Positions 12,001-26,500 of a stretch of DNA of 64,000 bases are shown here, in pieces (the first letter of the stretch is position 1; every line of letters begins with the position of its first letter). Position numbers and translations under genes: made by a program. The DNA comes from Echinococcus granulosus (lineage: Eukaryota > Platyhelminthes > Cestoda > Cyclophyllidea > Taeniidae). The stretch covers positions 1 to 64,000 of the forward strand of contig NW_020170438.1 in assembly GCF_000524195.1 (NCBI RefSeq), in the 5' to 3' direction. The notes under the pieces are model-generated. The model saw only the letters and a list, made by a program, of their open reading frames with translations, ran no database searches and was not told the origin of the DNA.

Positions 12001-14040
12001 CAAAAAATACCTGACTTTAAATTGTTGTTCCTAATCTCTGCTTTTGCAATAGAATAAATATTTGTTCATTAATTTAGAGCACTGCGTTTTTTTCTAAAAG
12101 ATGTCTGCAGGATTTCAAATTTTGACGCCGACAATTAGGATGAATTCTAGTAACACTTCCTAACACTTTGTAATGACATGACACTCTGTTTGTCTGTACT
12201 TCAGTCCCCGTAGGGTGTATTTCTATCCTGCATCATGGCTTGCTGACCATTCTGTACCCTAGCAATAGCTGAGCTTCCACACTGCCGACTTTAGGGAAGA
12301 CTGGGCACACCACAAATGCACGATAGAATGCTCAACAACTGTCAAATTATTTGATCAAACTAGTAGCTTTTCTTGCCAATTGGTTAGGCATCAGCTAACG
12401 CATTTAAAAGCTTATATTTTCCGGCCTCTACTAGCTGGAATGTCGATAAGCTGCTTTTACACCGTGTAGTAAATATTGTTAAGTTACCGAAAATTTATAC
12501 CATTTTCGTTACCTTTGGAGATTGAACTTCTTTCGATCAATTTGGGCTAAAAGTAGTTTAAACTTAATCTTTTTTATGTCATTACGTAACACGAAAAATA
12601 TTTGAATTGCAACTTTACTGGCGCCCCATCCACTCGGCCTATGGTAGTGTGCCCTATCGGTTTAAAAGTGAAAGGTTCCTACTCATTTCTAAGTCCTCAT
12701 GCTTCTAAGCTAAGCTAAGCTAAATTTCAGTCAAACTAATTCTTCCAAAAGTTGTTTATAGCGTGGTCCTGGCGTCCACCTGGAATCGTTAACCTCATCT
12801 GCTTGCTCATCAAAACAAGCCTTCAAATATTCATTCGATTAGTTGATACTGCTTAAGTAGACTGGACTAAATTTACTGAAACCTCCTGGACCACCCATCT
12901 TCCAAAAAAACTATTTAAATAGTCATGGTAGCTGATTAAGGTGAAAGATTACGCCACCTGATCCGTGACCCCAAACATTACGGCGTTTATTAGTCATCGT
13001 GGAACCTTAAATGCTCACTGTGGCAGTTAATACGATTTACAAAGGGTAAAGGATGTGTTTACGAAGCTCTGATTCCCGGTGCATCATTATTAATCCTTTT
13101 GCTTAGTAAATTGGGCCTAAGGCAATGCATTTTAACCATATTCGGTCACCAGAGAAGCTTTTTAAAACGCTCATTTAAAGGAAATGGCTACAAATAAAAT
13201 CTCTCAAATTCTAATTATGGTAGGCAATTTCACGCATAGGTTTATCGAAACAATCGCTTAAAGTTATTATAACAGCATCTTGGGGTGTAGATCGGATCCG
13301 AATTAACGTCTACACAGTCAACAACGCCTGTCTCGAGATCAGCTGAAAATCCAACTTCAGATAGTGTCATTTTTTGCTTATCCGTTGATGCAAAACTTCC
13401 CAAATTGTCACGATTTCTGCATTGCTTAAATACATTCACCTTCCCCGTCTAAGATAATGACATCTCTACTTTTTAGCGTTAGTGAATACATGGCATCATA
13501 AATAAGGATTAGAGAGCATCCCATGAAACGCTTTGCATATTTATCCATCTATTCATAAAATATATTCCAAAATATGAACTTTGTATAGTCTGAAATGTAA
13601 CCAGCATCGTATTTAAACACAGTCCATTTGAAACGCGGCAGCAGTATTCAAATACCAATCATAAAATGCGACAATAAGCTCATTGCTTACTTTGAAGTTG
13701 TGCAATCTGCATATAGAATGTCAAACTCCCTGGGGGCGATAAGCTTGCACCTATTGACACCGGGTTGAATGGCACCAAGACCGCGGAGAATCCGAACCTG
13801 TTCCACATTACACACTACGGGCTGGATTTCCAACCGCTTTAGTTTTGTATAGACGGTGTGGAGACCACCAACGAAGTGTTTGAGGAAGAGTTCGAATGCC
13901 TGAGGTAGACAAATCAGTGGTCCTCTACCTTCCACATTAAAAGCTGCCAGTTGGGCTCCTCGGTATTCCAGGAGTTGAACTTGGTTGCTACTGCCTCGAC
14001 TGTTGTTATTGATGGTTTTGTTGCTCGGTGGAGCCTGCAT
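2996..14040 (-). CDS. dach: dachshund homologue, whole coding span (7 exons)
   Basis: This is a nuclear transcriptional co-regulator of the Dachshund (SKI/SNO/DAC) family, which in other animals acts with Eya/Six-type partners in eye, nerve and appendage development. The model joins 14044-13691, 8274-8060, 8019-7867, 6202-5995, 4262-4171, 3206-3066 and 3000-2996. Every junction is GT-AG and all phases agree, giving 387 residues from ATG 14040 to TGA 2998-2996. Residues 23-117 are the DAC domain, with PLICLPQAFELFLKH, GGLHTVYTKLKRLEI and VRILRGLGAIQPGVNRCK. They are followed by the basic RPGRPSKR typical of the family. The middle is Ser/Pro-rich and has no recognised domain. The last exon-sized block (about residues 341-386) resembles the start of the C-terminal Dachshund box. 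Family members in flies and mammals are much longer (about 700 residues or more), so this form is short at both ends. Extra 5' exons cannot be excluded. Confidence 0.85.
3066..3206 (-). CDS. dach: dachshund exon 6: start of C-terminal Dachshund box
   Basis: The acceptor TTTTTCACTCTAG ends at 3207. AA completes Glu from exon 5, then 46 open codons run from MVPQREGKAA to REREVQQPS. The piece SQLESYLGGISCFLKL aligns with SSIETLLTNIQGLLKV at the start of the family's C-terminal helical box. Alternatively, REREV resembles the LREREV/L motif a little further along. The donor GTGAGT starts at 3065, phase 1. Similarity is modest, but splice signals and phase are strong. Confidence 0.75.
4171..4262 (-). 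CDS. dach: dachshund exon 5
   Basis: A long pyrimidine tract ending in CTTGTAG (acceptor ends at 4263) precedes a single base G that completes GA|G (Glu). Thirty open codons follow, QEEVLSEVNSPLEL to SASAVPSTS, acidic then Ser-rich. The donor is GTAAAA (4170-4165), phase 1. The other two frames contain stops or do not fit the phase. Confidence 0.82.
5995..6202 (-). CDS. dach: dachshund exon 4
   Basis: The acceptor GAATCTTTCAG ends at 6203 and the donor GTGAGT starts at 5994. A+AC completes Asn, followed by 68 open codons including GGFLNGSSIPRPEDLL, QNPWWKQR and PPPVHPAAITGV, ending in phase 2. The HPAAITG stretch may correspond to the MSPGIIPPTG region of other Dachshund proteins, but that alignment is weak. 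Assignment rests on matching phase, strand and position. Confidence 0.82.
7867..8019 (-). CDS. dach: dachshund exon 3
   Basis: The exon follows the 40-bp mini-intron. Fifty complete codons (VGEKPHRNDQ... to ...YLNESRL) stay open in the phase set by exon 2, and it ends at GTGAGT (7866-7861), phase 1. The segment is polar and Ser/Pro/Asn-rich with no recognised domain, as expected for the unstructured linker of Dachshund. The frame stays open for another 40 codons past this donor, so the donor choice is the least certain point. It is the one that keeps phase with exon 4. Confidence 0.72.
8020..8059 (-). other. 40-bp mini-intron of dachshund
   Basis: GTAAGT at the 5' end, a run of eleven T, and CTCCTAG at the 3' end within only 40 bp. 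The flanking frames join in phase (T|GG = Trp). Its size matches the 36- and 37-bp introns of the Rab gene in this window. Confidence 0.75.
8060..8274 (-). CDS. dach: dachshund exon 2: RPGRPSKR basic segment
   Basis: The acceptor CTACAG at 8280-8275 gives a first base T that completes the split codon AA|T (Asn). The join reads TTSN-ARPGRPSKRT, matching the family's DCTNASSRPGRPPKR and confirming the link to exon 1 across a 5.4-kb intron. The remaining 60 residues are Pro/Leu/Ser-rich and not recognisably conserved. The donor GTAAGT lies at 8059-8054, phase 1. Confidence 0.9.
8275..13690 (-). other. dachshund intron 1 (5.4 kb)
   Basis: Contains a (TG)9 tract at 10976-10993, a short AAGCT tandem near 12706-12722 and a G-rich stretch near 8993-9021. 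A 66-codon minus-strand ORF (13242-13439) has a possible acceptor but no donor in the phase required between exons 1 and 2. I see no other gene. Confidence 0.7.
10976..10993. repeat. (TG)9 microsatellite
   Basis: Nine TG units within dachshund intron 1. Confidence 0.95.
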
Positions 14041-14044
14041 TTTG
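13691..14044 (-). CDS. dach: dachshund exon 1: SKI/SNO/DAC DNA-binding domain
   Basis: The exon encodes nearly the whole DAC domain, almost residue-for-residue that of fly and human Dachshund from EYRGA to YADCTTS. There is a one-residue insertion where human has VEGCELICL (here VEGRGPLICL). It ends in phase 2 at the donor GTAAGC (13690-13685). The upstream edge is an acceptor, CCACTCAG at 14052-14045. The first ATG lies 4 bases inside the exon (14040), in the context CAAAATG. An acceptor this close to an ATG could be a cis-splice from a 5'UTR exon or a trans-splicing site, as is common in flatworms. An upstream coding exon is also possible. Confidence 0.96.
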
Positions 14045-15878
14045 CTGAGTGGTACAAGGGAAAACACTTAGGAGGGAAGCCTGCCGTATGCGTCCATGAG
14101 CGCAGTCGCTTTCATGAGCGTACCAATGACAATTGAGCAGGTGGTAGCCAATCAGGTATTGAGCTGTGTCGGGGAAGCTCTTCATCCCATTATGGTGAGT
14201 TTATCCACTGGAATCGTTTAAGCCAAATCGCAGCCTTTGAGTTCCTCCTAGAGGAGCCCACAAAATTTAACCAGTAAAATTTCATTTATTTGCCTTATGC
14301 ATTTACCGCTCTTGTTTCAGTGCTAAACCAATACCTAGGAAACGCTGATGCAGAAATGTTTGTCGGTGCGACCGAACCATCCAAAGCCAGGCCACTTGAT
14401 ATGTAATGATTTATCGTGCTCACCATTATCATAGAAAGACTAGTCACTTGCGCAGTTTGCCTCTCTCAAGCAAACATAAGCAGAAGCTTGGCGAAATGTG
14501 AGTGTACGCAAGACTGACCGTCAAGACTGTGATAAGCAAACTGTCGGAGCTGGCATACTCACTAAATCTTTTGGGCCATTTAAACGTCTTAACACTGAGC
14601 GGGTTAAAGCGCTGCCATCGTGAGTTTTGTATCTTCTTGCTTAGGATGCTTCGTTCATTACTTCGTCCATACACATTTGCACACTATCACCAACTTTACC
14701 TACTGCTATTTTTGTCAACAGTGTCCTAACTGGACCGCTCCATGACATGCATGTCAACTGCTGATTGTGTGACACTCCGATCTAGCGTTGCCAGTATGGC
14801 ATCTATTGTTATGGATGTAGAGCTGAAGACCCTTGCTTGTATTGTACGCCTCTTTAGACGATTGCTAACTACTAAGCTGTGCTAATCCCTTCAGAATCAT
14901 ACCTACTGCCATCCACATCTATGAATGCGGACATTTAAAGAGGTTTGTCGGCAATTTTAGCATGAAAGTAAAGTGGACTAGGGATTGCATTCTGCTTTAA
15001 GGCTGTCGCCGAATTTGCTCTATTTCAAAACCAAAAGAATATCTTAGTCTTTAAAGGGAACGTTTTGGTTGTTCGATTAGCCCTACCAACTTCTAGATAA
15101 TCATATTACTAAATTTATTGAGACATTCTACGACTTTGTCAGTTTCATTTAGAATCGTAACTCATCCTACTTCCCCTGGAAATGCTTGTTAAATCCTGGA
15201 TAAATAGATTTGCTCGGGCAGGGTCAACAAATGTAAAGGCTGTGTGATCCAAAAATGAATGTTTAAGGGTGTAAAAATTAATGAGAAGTGTCCTCTTAGG
15301 CAAGCTGATTTGAGCGTCTAAGTATATTTGGTCAATGACATAGTCAAGAAGGCTACCAAGAAGCAGAATTATATCACTAGAACCTAGTTAATACCTGCTA
15401 CTAAACCGAGCTAGCTTAAATCTCTAAAAATTGCCTTAAAAATTTTGTAAGCCTCGTTTTACCAACACACTGTACATCAACAAAAGGGGTTATTGTTTGT
15501 TTTTATAAATTAATTGGTGTGCTATGCGTAGACGTTCGTAAGAATGCCAAATTTGGCAAAAACCCGATGAGTTCAAAAAATTTAATCTTCTATTTCTTAT
15601 TTATGTTCTTATTTTACATCACCTCGCTCGCCATTTTATCATATTTATTTGGTTTTATTTCAGATTAATTGCAAGAAGGTCTCTCTATATCGTCACCTCG
15701 ACCGATAAGAAAAACCTTAAACCACTTCCAAAGCAGCCCCATATGTTTGTGCAAAGAGAATTTGCTAATTAGGTATTCCATAGTTGGGTCTGAAACTCAC
15801 ATTTTTGTATATTTAAACAAGATCCACTTTGGGGAACAAAATTTGCGTTGAAATTAGATACGCTGTAGATGAATTAAG

Positions 15879-16073
15879 TGTAATATGATAGTGGTTTATC
15901 CCTCACCATTGGTGAAGCGCCACTTTTGTACTTCGAATTAGCTCCCTTTTACCTCACTGGGTGGGCTGGCCTTTGGGCCATGCCAATAGCTCAGATACCT
16001 TCTCTGCGCCGAATATAGATTCTGCCCGAGTATTTTGTCTTCTTTCGTCTTCAGGGAGTCCCGCGACGTTACA
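15879..16073 (-). mobile_element. solo LTR, TRIM-like retrotransposon (copy 1)
   Basis: A 195-bp element that, read on the minus strand, starts TGTAACGTC and ends TATTACA, the TG...CA ends of an LTR. It is flanked by a perfect 4-bp target-site duplication (TAAG at 15875-15878 and 16074-16077). It matches copy 2 closely by eye over its whole length, including CCCTGAAGACGAAAGAAGAC and TATTGGCATGGCCCAAA. No coding capacity. Family name not established. Confidence 0.85.
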
Positions 16074-16709
16074 TAAGCATGCATACGCAAAAACTTCGCA
16101 TTGGGACTTAGGTAGTTGTAGTGCCTCTGTCGTGCCTAAAACCTTCCAAACTATTGCATACCAACCTATATTGTGGTCTACTATACTCGGGCCTTTAAAA
16201 AAATTCAGCGTGACCTGTCGGTAGTGTTAAATGAACCCGAAACGAAAGGCCAGCTAACCTGACACTTTTGCTAATTAGTAGGTGAACGCTAGCTAAACTA
16301 GGTTAGTATTGGTATTGGAATTTTGATGAATCTCTAAAAAACGGCCTTCTCTGCCTTAATTTTGTTGTAATAATATTTACTGATGGGAACCAATAATTGT
16401 GCACCACCGCCGCAAAACGTGTTTCAGCATTTAGCACGGTCGTACAAATAAACTCCTTCCCTCTACAGCTCGGCTTGTAGAAGACTCGATATCCGAGAGC
16501 TCTGATCAGACCTGCACAACCACCCATAGGTGGCATTATCATTGCAGCTCAGATTCACAGTATCGTTTTGGTCCAGTCGCGCGAATGCCTACAAGGTGGA
16601 GAAAGAATCGTGAACATTAAAACAGGAGAGCAAATGTAGGAATACCCAAAGACGAAGCTCAATAAGCATTGGCCTTGGAGTAAAGGAGGTTTTTTTAGTT
16701 GTACATTAC

Positions 16710-16908
16710 TGTAGCGTCCCGAGACTCCCTGAAGACGAAAGAAGACAAAATACTCGGGCAGAATATATATATATTCAGCACGGAGAAGGTGTCTGGGCTA
16801 TTGGCATGGCCCAAAAGGCCAGCCCACCCAGCGAGGTACAAGGGGGCTAATTCAAAGTACAAAAGTGGCGCCTCACCAATACTGGGGACAAACCACCATC
16901 GTATTACA
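16710..16908 (+). mobile_element. solo LTR, TRIM-like retrotransposon (copy 2)
   Basis: A 199-bp element running from TGTAGCGTCCCGAGAC to CGTATTACA, flanked by a perfect 4-bp duplication TTAC (16706-16709 and 16909-16912). It is in inverse orientation to copy 1, 636 bp away, and about 590 bp upstream of the first certain Rab exon. The different duplications of copies 1 and 2 show two independent insertions, not one inverted element. Confidence 0.85.
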
Positions 16909-17053
16909 TTACGCTACGCAGACATAAGCCATCGCAGTTTGGAGCTACACACCTACTCATAATCTGCCATTTCTTTCGCCCATAGGCGAGACTTGGTTTG
17001 CTACTTTGTGCTATTACTGTTAAATATTTTATAAGGAGACAAAGACGCCAAAA

Positions 17054-17061
17054 ATGGATTG
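17054..17061 (+). CDS. candidate first coding exon of Rab (Met-Asp-)
   Basis: ATGGATTG followed by GTAAAT would give Met-Asp and, with the first base of 17500, Cys before DYIFKLLL. The phase fits, the ATG context (CAAAAATGG) is good, and Rabs usually start a few residues before this point. However, eight bases are weak evidence, and the expected residue is Tyr rather than Cys. Confidence 0.25.
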
Positions 17062-17499
17062 GTAAATATGGATGCCTATTTCTCACCTATTGGGGGGTTA
17101 CAAGACGGTATGCAAAAGAACGCAGTCTGATCACTTTATACAAATTTCTGAAATGTAAAATAACAAAACTGTGTATTTTTAATAATTGCACTTGGCTGGG
17201 AACTATAGACAGAAGGAACAGTTTAAAAGCTATTTAATCACATTCTCTTGAGTAAATAGGTAATAGAACAACTTAACAAAATAATTAAATTAAAATTAAA
17301 AAAAATAAAGATTAGGCTCATTTTTGCTGTAATAATGGATAGTCCATAATATTAAAGAGCTTTGTTTGTACATTTAGCACTAAAGACCGTGCTTATGAGT
17401 TGGCCACAATGTCTTAATTTGAATTTGTGCCTTATGTCAAATGGCCACCGCTGATTTTGTGCAACAGTAATTAAACATCTGCGCTAACCACTGTTTTAG

Positions 17500-21555
<4,056 letters not shown>

Positions 21556-21760
21556 TCCTTCGACAATGCCTCCCCTTCTCTTCTTCCATCCTTCCCTTAA
21601 CCTTAAAGCGTAAAAAATTGGTGGTATCTTTTTCGACTTTGTCGCCTCTTAATGTTTATTAACGAGTGGTTACTTTTTTGGAAATCCTAGCTTCATACCC
21701 CGATTCTCCACGTCTTCTGAGGTTAAACTCACCACCACAACGAAGGCCTTTTGTCTCTCA

Positions 21761-21766
21761 AATAAA
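21761..21766 (+). terminator. poly(A) signal of Rab
   Basis: AATAAA about 206 bp after the Rab stop codon, with T- and GT-rich sequence after it (GTTGTGTCG). Confidence 0.65.
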
Positions 21767-22449
21767 GTTGTGTCGTCTAGCTCAGTCCACATATTTGTGG
21801 TACGACTTTGTACAATCGGTTAATCATGAAATTGACAAAGAGCACTCGTCGCATTTGCGGTGGCAGTAGCGAACGCGAACAGGATCAATGGGGTGAATTT
21901 GTATCACTGAATGATTTCCCGATTTTAATCTGATTTATACTTTCTTGCTTCTTTAAAACTGAAAGAGAGTTCCTCCAGATCTGGTTGCTGCAAATATTGA
22001 ATGTCGAAATGTTGGGCATTCCTCTACTAATTTTTTGTTGTTTCCTTGTCGGCAACTGTTTAGCAGAATGGGGTCTCAGGCGACTTTGTTGTTTAGGTAT
22101 TTCTGAGTTAATTTTATATGACCTTGGGGAGCATAATTGCAGCTGCTCCAAGGCTGCTTAATGCCCTCATAAACTCAATTTTCTTCGCTTCTCCCTTTGA
22201 CTGAATTTTCCGTACAAAATCACATAGGTGGCGTTGAATGTGTTGGTTTTGATAATTCTAAAGCGCTTGCTTTGCAAGTTTCCTGTTCTACAGCTTGTAA
22301 TTCAGTTTTCTAATGTCTGTCTTTAGTCACTATTTTTTACGGAACTGAATGGCTTGGTTACTCAGTGTCTCGGTTCACTCATGTGGTGTAGCAGCGTCCA
22401 TTTAAACCACCGACAAAACCTGAACGAGGATACAACATTAGGCCTGTAT

Positions 22450-22641
22450 TGTAGTTTCACGAGACTTCCCTGAAGACAAAAGAAAATATCACACTCCTGC
22501 AGGATACGTATTGCCGACGTACAGAAGGTCTTAGGGCTGCTGGCATGGCCTGGAGGCCTGTTGGCCCGGCAAATGTACAGTGGCGGCGCACCTAAGTGAC
22601 CCCTTTACCAAAACCGAGTATTAGACATCTAACGTATTGCA
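22450..22641 (+). mobile_element. degenerate LTR copy 3
   Basis: About 192 bp from TGTAGTTTCACGAGAC to CGTATTGCA, alignable along its length to copies 1 and 2 (ACTTCCCTGAAGACAAAAGA, GCTGGCATGGCC, TTACCAAAACC). No target-site duplication remains, so it is older or rearranged. Confidence 0.75.
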
Positions 22642-23325
22642 TAGTCTCTCTCCTCTTTTGAGCGTCGTTCCCGGCGCGCCCATTGGTCAACCTCATACAC
22701 CAGCTATCACAACGTAATCGGTGTTCTAAGAAGGGCGCTCATGAGCCAACCGTGTCAGTCATCGAATTTCCATGCAACTGTGGAGGTACTTGACCGCAAC
22801 GTCACTGATCACTAGATTCAAAGACAGGAGAATGCTCTGGCTACCACGCGTCTATAGCTAGTCGTAGGAACATTACCCTAAAAGCAGAGTTATGCAACAA
22901 AAGACAAGGTTCACGTGATTTTGGGAGGTAGAGTTTCGCGTTTATGCCTCCTTGCACGTTTTCACTTCAAGGCTGCTCAGTCATTATCTATCTGGGTTCT
23001 ATCCAGCTAGCGAAAAAGTGGTGAAGGTTTTGAGAGTTCGAAAAATCGACATCCTATCACAGTTACAGTAGGCAACTCCATAACGGAACTTTTTCAGATG
23101 GTTTGCGGCTTGTATCGCTTTAGTTGTTAATGGTCTTTCCGCAGACCACGGGATCGGAGCAGTTTCTGAACTTAGACGCCACTTTCAGCCCTTCTGTTAG
23201 AGGTCGTCACCGAATCTCCCATCCGCGGCATATGCTCTTCTTCCTTCCTGCTAAGGTTTATCACTCAGTAGTAGGAACTAGGTTAGATGTTCTTTAAGAT
23301 CAAAGCTGCTTTCCTCTGCCACTAA

Positions 23326-23507
23326 TGTAGCGCCCTGAGACTTCTCTGAAGAGGAAAGAAGGTAGTGCTCGGTCAGAATGTGTGTCGACCTAGAGAGAGG
23401 CTTGAGGCTATTGGCGTAGCACGGGAGGCCAGTTTACCCGCCGAACTCACAGTGTCGGAGACCTGGAGCGTTTTTTACCAAAACCAAAAGTTAACCAACA
23501 TATTGCA
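23326..23507 (+). mobile_element. degenerate LTR copy 4
   Basis: About 182 bp from TGTAGCGCCCTGAGAC to CATATTGCA, sharing CTCTGAAGAGGAAAGAAG, CTATTGGC and TTTACCAAAACC with the other copies. Same orientation as copy 3 and 684 bp from it. No clear target-site duplication. Confidence 0.75.
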
Positions 23508-26500
23508 TGTGCCACGATGAGAAGTTCCTTTATTTCTGTATTGGTGATATACCTAGTTGAAGTTAACAGATAAACTTTTTTTTACTTCTACTGATTGTTA
23601 CGTCTGCCCTGTTTAACTTACCTCTTTGTAGCGAAGAAAGTCACAGTTGCTTGTGTGGTACTAAAGCGCTGTGTAAAGGTTTAACGTAACAAGAGGCTGG
23701 AGATAAATTGATTGTTGCAATGGCTTCCCGGTCTTTGATGTGTTAATATTCTTATTATGTCCAAAATCCGGATAAAACTCTTAAGTCTACCCCATTTTTG
23801 TTTTTAATCTACCCTTCGCCGTCAAAAACGTCGTTGCAAACATCTCAATTTAGTTCCACTTTGTTTAGTAGATCAATAAACCTGCCTTATTTCTCAACTT
23901 CCAAACCAACTGTGCTACTTTAATGACTGCTAATATTTCAAATTTTCTTTACAATCCCCTGAAAGGTAACGAAAGTTGCGTTGGAAATTACTTATTTATC
24001 TTATTCAAATAAGTGATAATTCTGCAAACTGCTCGCATTCAATCCAAGCGACGAGTGGCAGAGCTGTGTATGTCAGCGTTCACCTGTCGGTATGCACGTA
24101 AACTTGACCTCCAGCGGGGTGGAGTGGTTTGTCATTCCAGCTTACTAACGCATCAGGCAGATATAAGGTGGTCAAATGAGTTCATGGCACCTTAGTAAGA
24201 CGTGATTGTTTAAATAACCTACGTTATAGCTTATACTCGATTCCAATGGCGAACGTTAACTTTGTAAGACGTTTTGTCTCTAGGAGCAATCCTTTCTAGT
24301 TCCAGTCACCCCTGTTTCTATCCTAGCCACGTTTTCTGGCTGAATATTCTACGTGTGATTGCTTAAGGCCTGGAAAAAGTGGCAGCCGTCACTTGGAGGC
24401 ATTGTCTCCCTCCTAACCTGAAGTGCAAATCCTCCTACGGGAAGGTTTTGTGGTTTAAGGTCTTGCGTTTTCATGTACTACCAGTACTTTCTTCTGTCTA
24501 TGAAGGCATTTTTCACCCCTCCAAATTGAATTGAGTAAATAGGCCTCAGTCGCAACTATTTAACCTTGAGCAATAAATTCTTGGTGCACAATTTTGTCTA
24601 CAATGTACTACACAAAGCAAGCAAAGTGGCGCACCAGATGTGTGGCAACCCTTTCCAGTCACACGTCAGTCAGTCGGACCAGCAAACAATCTGAAATGAA
24701 TGTCGGGTTTCTTACTAAAGTACGTGGAAGAAGTGGGGCATGTGGTTGGGACTCATTTGCATTACCTTCCAAGGCTTTTCAGCTGATATAGACGTAAACA
24801 AATTGCTTCATTTGCACAACCTCTTCTGTAATGTCGGAAGCGCGTTTAGGCTTGTAAAATGGGAAATCTCGAATCACATCAGGTTCAACTGATGTTTGCT
24901 AAGAGTTCAAGGAATGAGGAAAGTAGTGGAGATTCCGAGTAAAAAGTACCGCACTGTACCCTTAAAAATGCCTGTATGTGCAATTCCCTGCAAGGGCGGG
25001 CTGTGTCGAGAACCGCATCAACTCCTTTGGCCGCCTGACGGCAGATGTAGAACGTGGGTCGTCATTTTTCGATTACTTCGTTAGCCAGTGGCACATAGCC
25101 TAAAGGACACTACCGAACCCCTTCAAAAGTCCAGGAGCTTGCCATCGGAATGACATTTTTCATTTCTGTGTTACGTCTTTGGATTCGATCAGCAGTGCAT
25201 GGAATAGCGAGTTCCATAGAAAGCGTTCATTTTTCCTGTGATTTTGTCCTATTTTGAACTTTACAGCACTTATCGGTGCTTCTTTGCACTACCCGTGGGA
25301 CAGGAATAGAAGTAATGGGATTTTTTAACAAAGTGTGAATGCCGTTGACTTTTTCGTTAGTTGTGCGGTAGTATTATGAACCTTATGTGTAACCACATAC
25401 ACACAAGGGTTATTCATGCCTGCTCCCCATCTCCTGCGATCTCATCCTGAGGACTCAAGGTAAAGACTTTAAGGTAGAGATCTTTACTGTCGCTGTTCGA
25501 GGTATCATGCATGCATATCTTTGGAGTACACGAGGTGTCTAAACTCCTTCCTAGGTGACCTTGGAGGTATGTAAGACATTGGCACACATAAATTGCGTCT
25601 TAATCAACTATTGGCCAATCAAAAGGAGCCAACGGGAACAAAAGGTGCAAATTTTCTTAGAGGAAATCTAAGCTTTTAAAATCAAGGCTTTCAGAAGCTC
25701 GAAATATGCTGTAAACATTCCCAGAGAAAGGTTGAATCCGCAAATTACATCTGTTTGCCTAAAGGTACTCATTTCTTTTACATTCTCATCTTCCCCAGAA
25801 GGTCATAAGTTTTCTTGACTTGGTTTAATCAAATTGAGGTGCTTTAGGCTTCCTAAAACGCAATTCTACCAAACATTCTTGAAAACTCAACTAAAGACTA
25901 TTTAGCTAAATTACAATCAGCGTCCATATGCCCTCTGAAGTGGCCACATTCATCTCGTGCTTTGACTGGAGTATTGTATAACCTTCTGCTAGGTGGCAGT
26001 GTCAGTTTTTCTGTTGGTTCTTTGGCTGAACTGTATTTGCCCAAATACCTGTTTGACTGGTTCACGATCTTTTGGAGCCAACTGTCTCCAACTCCCATTA
26101 TCATTGTTTCTTTTATTTTGTATTCTCCAAGTCAGTTATAGCTTCATATGATAAATCTTCGAATCACTCCTGTTACGTTCCAGAATTAATGGTTTCAATA
26201 AATTTGGATGTGTTGGAAGGCGTAGAATCCCCTGTAAACATTACCCTATCCTGATTGGCTCCTTTGCAATTCCTTGGTTCAATTGCTCTCTCCAGCTTCC
26301 TGGCTCGTTTTTTTACGGACAAAGTTACTCCTTAATTTTCCGATTATTTTGAGGACTTAGTTAACATGCTCGCTATCGGAATCTAGGCGAAAACCGACCA
26401 TAACAGCGTCGATGTTTTAAATTGTTCTTGCCATTGATACAGTTGATTAATTCACTTGTCACTGGAAAACTGTAAACATTATTGTCTCAGGCTGAGAATC

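Larger units (their letters stand above)
14045..17053. other. divergent intergenic region between dachshund and Rab
   Basis: This interval separates the 5' ends of a minus-strand and a plus-strand gene, so both promoters should be here. The only structure I recognise is an inverted pair of solo LTRs (15879-16073 and 16710-16908). No convincing TATA box or further 5' exon was found. Confidence 0.55.

Noticed and set aside
13242..13439. 66-codon minus-strand ORF in dachshund intron 1 with a possible acceptor
   Set aside because: It ends in a stop and offers no donor in the phase needed between dachshund exons 1 and 2. No similarity recognised.
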